A stretch of 5,443 nucleotides of DNA, taken from assembly GCA_025465145.1 (NCBI GenBank), contig JAODNS010000260.1, positions 1 to 5,443 of the forward strand, read 5' to 3'. Both the position numbers and the translations under genes were made by a program. How positions within the stretch are numbered: position 1 is the first letter of the stretch; every line of letters begins with the position of its first letter. The stretch is from Frankiales bacterium. GTDB taxonomy: Bacteria > Actinomycetota > Actinomycetes > Mycobacteriales > SCTD01. Positions 4,565-5,443 of the stretch are shown here, in pieces. The notes beneath the pieces are model-generated. The model searched no databases and was not told the origin of the DNA. It was given only the letters and a program-made list of their open reading frames with translations.

Positions 4565-5371
4565 AACCCCTTCGTCAAGGCCTGGAAGTACCTCATGGCT
4601 GCGTTCGGCGCGAAGATCGACGAGAAGGCCGACCCGAAGATCCAGATCCAGCAGGCGATCGAGGACGCGCAGCGCCAGCACCAGGCGCTCACGCAGCAGG
4701 CCGCCAGCGTCATCGGCAACCAGCGCCAGCTCGAGATGAAGCTCGCTCGCCAGATGTCCGAGGTCGAGAAGCTGCAGGGCTCGGCCCGCCAGGCGCTCGT
4801 GCTCGCCGACCAGGCGCGCGCTGCCGGCGACGAGAAGAAGGCGACCGAGTACGAGTCCACCGCCACGGCGTTCGCGACGCAGCTGGTCGCCGCCGAGCAG
4901 TCGATGGAGGATCTCAAGTCGCTGCACGACCAGGCGCTCACCGCCGCCGAGCAGGCGAAGAAGGCCGTCGAGACCAACGCGATGACCGTGCAGACCAAGC
5001 TCGCCGAGCGGACCAAGCTGCTCAGCCAGCTCGAGCAGGCCAAGATGCAGGAGCAGGTCTCCGCGAGCCTCACCTCGATGTCCGAGCTCGCGGCGCCCGG
5101 CAACACGCCGTCGCTGACCGAGGTCCGCGACAAGATCGAGGCGCGGTACGCGAAGGCGCTCGGTCAGGCCGAGCTGGCCAGCAACAGCGTCGAGGGCCGG
5201 ATGCTCGAGGTCCAGAAGTCGACGCTCGACATGGCCGGCTCCGCCCGCCTCGACCAGATCCGCGCGTCGATCGCCGGCAACCAGCTGGCAGCTCCGCCGG
5301 CGACCCCGGCCGCACCGCTCGCCAGCGGCAGCGCGACCGAGGCCGACGCGGCGGCGGACAAGACCACGTAG
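4562..5371 (+). CDS. pspA: PspA/IM30 family phage shock protein A homologue
   Basis: The protein has 269 residues from TTG 4562. The N-terminus NPFVKAWKYLMAAFGAKIDE is the membrane-binding amphipathic helix region of actinobacterial PspA. It is followed by ADPKIQIQQAIEDAQRQHQ and a long antiparallel coiled coil covering about residues 25-175, with no cysteine. Residues 181-237 (NTPSLTEVRDKIEARYAKAL onward) are the conserved C-terminal helices. The last 30 residues are a flexible Ala/Pro-rich tail. PspA is a peripheral inner-membrane protein of the ESCRT-III-like superfamily that assembles on stressed membranes and limits leakage. In mycobacteria its partner is ClgR. Here it is not directly behind clgR. 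The hairpin at 4453-4495 suggests an independent promoter or weak read-through. A downstream gene begins at the base after the TAG stop and is probably translationally coupled. Confidence 0.95.
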   Translation: MNPFVKAWKYLMAAFGAKIDEKADPKIQIQQAIEDAQRQHQALTQQAASVIGNQRQLEMKLARQMSEVEKLQGSARQALVLADQARAAGDEKKATEYESTATAFATQLVAAEQSMEDLKSLHDQALTAAEQAKKAVETNAMTVQTKLAERTKLLSQLEQAKMQEQVSASLTSMSELAAPGNTPSLTEVRDKIEARYAKALGQAELASNSVEGRMLEVQKSTLDMAGSARLDQIRASIAGNQLAAPPATPAAPLASGSATEADAAADKTT

Positions 5372-5443
5372 GTGCCGCTCGACGACCGGCGGCTGGCCCG
5401 CCGGCTCGACCGCGAGGCGCGCGCCGCCGCCAAGGTGGCCGCA
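5372..5443 (+). CDS. Hypothetical protein following pspA, N-terminal fragment cut by the window end
   Basis: A GTG directly follows the pspA TAG stop and opens a frame that runs to the window end: 24 residues beginning MPLDDRRLARRLDREARAAA, highly basic and Arg/Ala-rich. No clear ribosome binding site precedes it, so translation is probably coupled to pspA termination. In mycobacteria the gene after the pspA homologue encodes PspM, a membrane partner. This could be the positional equivalent, but 24 residues cannot show homology or a membrane segment. Confidence 0.55.
   Translation, partial: MPLDDRRLARRLDREARAAAKVAA

Noticed and set aside
3968..4927. 319-residue - strand frame covering the DUF898 gene and the start of pspA
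   Set aside because: It is antisense to two recognisable genes, and its Leu/Arg/Gly-rich sequence shows no family signal.
4423..5133. 236-residue - strand frame rich in Ser/Cys/Ala opposite pspA
   Set aside because: It is a mirror of the pspA coding sequence, which is an unmistakable family member.

Overview
The window is a stretch of very GC-rich DNA (hand counts of sampled 60-base lines give about 67-80% G+C). All genes lie on the + strand and several start with GTG or TTG. Gene content and order point to an actinobacterium (Actinomycetota): the 3' end of a cinA/pncC-type gene, then a ClgR-type XRE regulator, and later a PspA/IM30 gene. The order cinA - clgR - pspA is a familiar actinobacterial envelope-stress locus (in Mycobacterium tuberculosis clgR and the pspA homologue are adjacent). 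I cannot name a genus from the sequence.

Layout. 2-130: last 42 codons of a CinA C-terminal domain. 202-513: clgR. 550-2364: a large protein with one N-terminal membrane anchor, an extracellular substrate-binding-like region and a C-terminal von Willebrand factor A (VWA) domain with an intact MIDAS motif. 2481-3236: an unrecognised protein with a hydrophobic N-terminus and a long helical tail. 3405-4016: a lipoprotein with an Ala/Lys-rich stalk and two tandem Ltp-type repeats, the repeat type known from a streptococcal prophage superinfection-exclusion lipoprotein. 4058-4426: a small DUF898-like membrane protein. 4562-5371: pspA from a TTG start. 5372-5443: the first 24 codons of a gene whose GTG abuts the pspA stop, possibly the equivalent of mycobacterial pspM.

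The notable feature is that clgR and pspA, usually adjacent, are separated by about 4 kb holding four envelope-type genes. Two of them (the Ltp lipoprotein and the DUF898 protein) sit between two perfect 34-bp direct repeats at 3214-3247 and 4457-4490. The first copy covers the last codons and stop of the upstream gene. The second lies in the pspA leader, where no gene needs it. This looks like the footprint of an insertion or duplication that delivered a two-gene cassette just upstream of pspA. The cassette is somewhat less GC-rich than its flanks.

How the genes may work together (inference): ClgR and PspA form the known stress-response core. The VWA and helical membrane proteins are likely surface or membrane partners of one another. 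The Ltp lipoprotein and DUF898 protein could be a surface module, possibly one affecting phage DNA entry, placed next to the membrane-damage response. Several intergenic gaps carry well-formed inverted repeats: 528-545, 2373-2440, 3340-3394 and 4453-4495. These may set RNA ends or control translation between the genes. No tRNA, rRNA, CRISPR array, transposase or integrase is visible.
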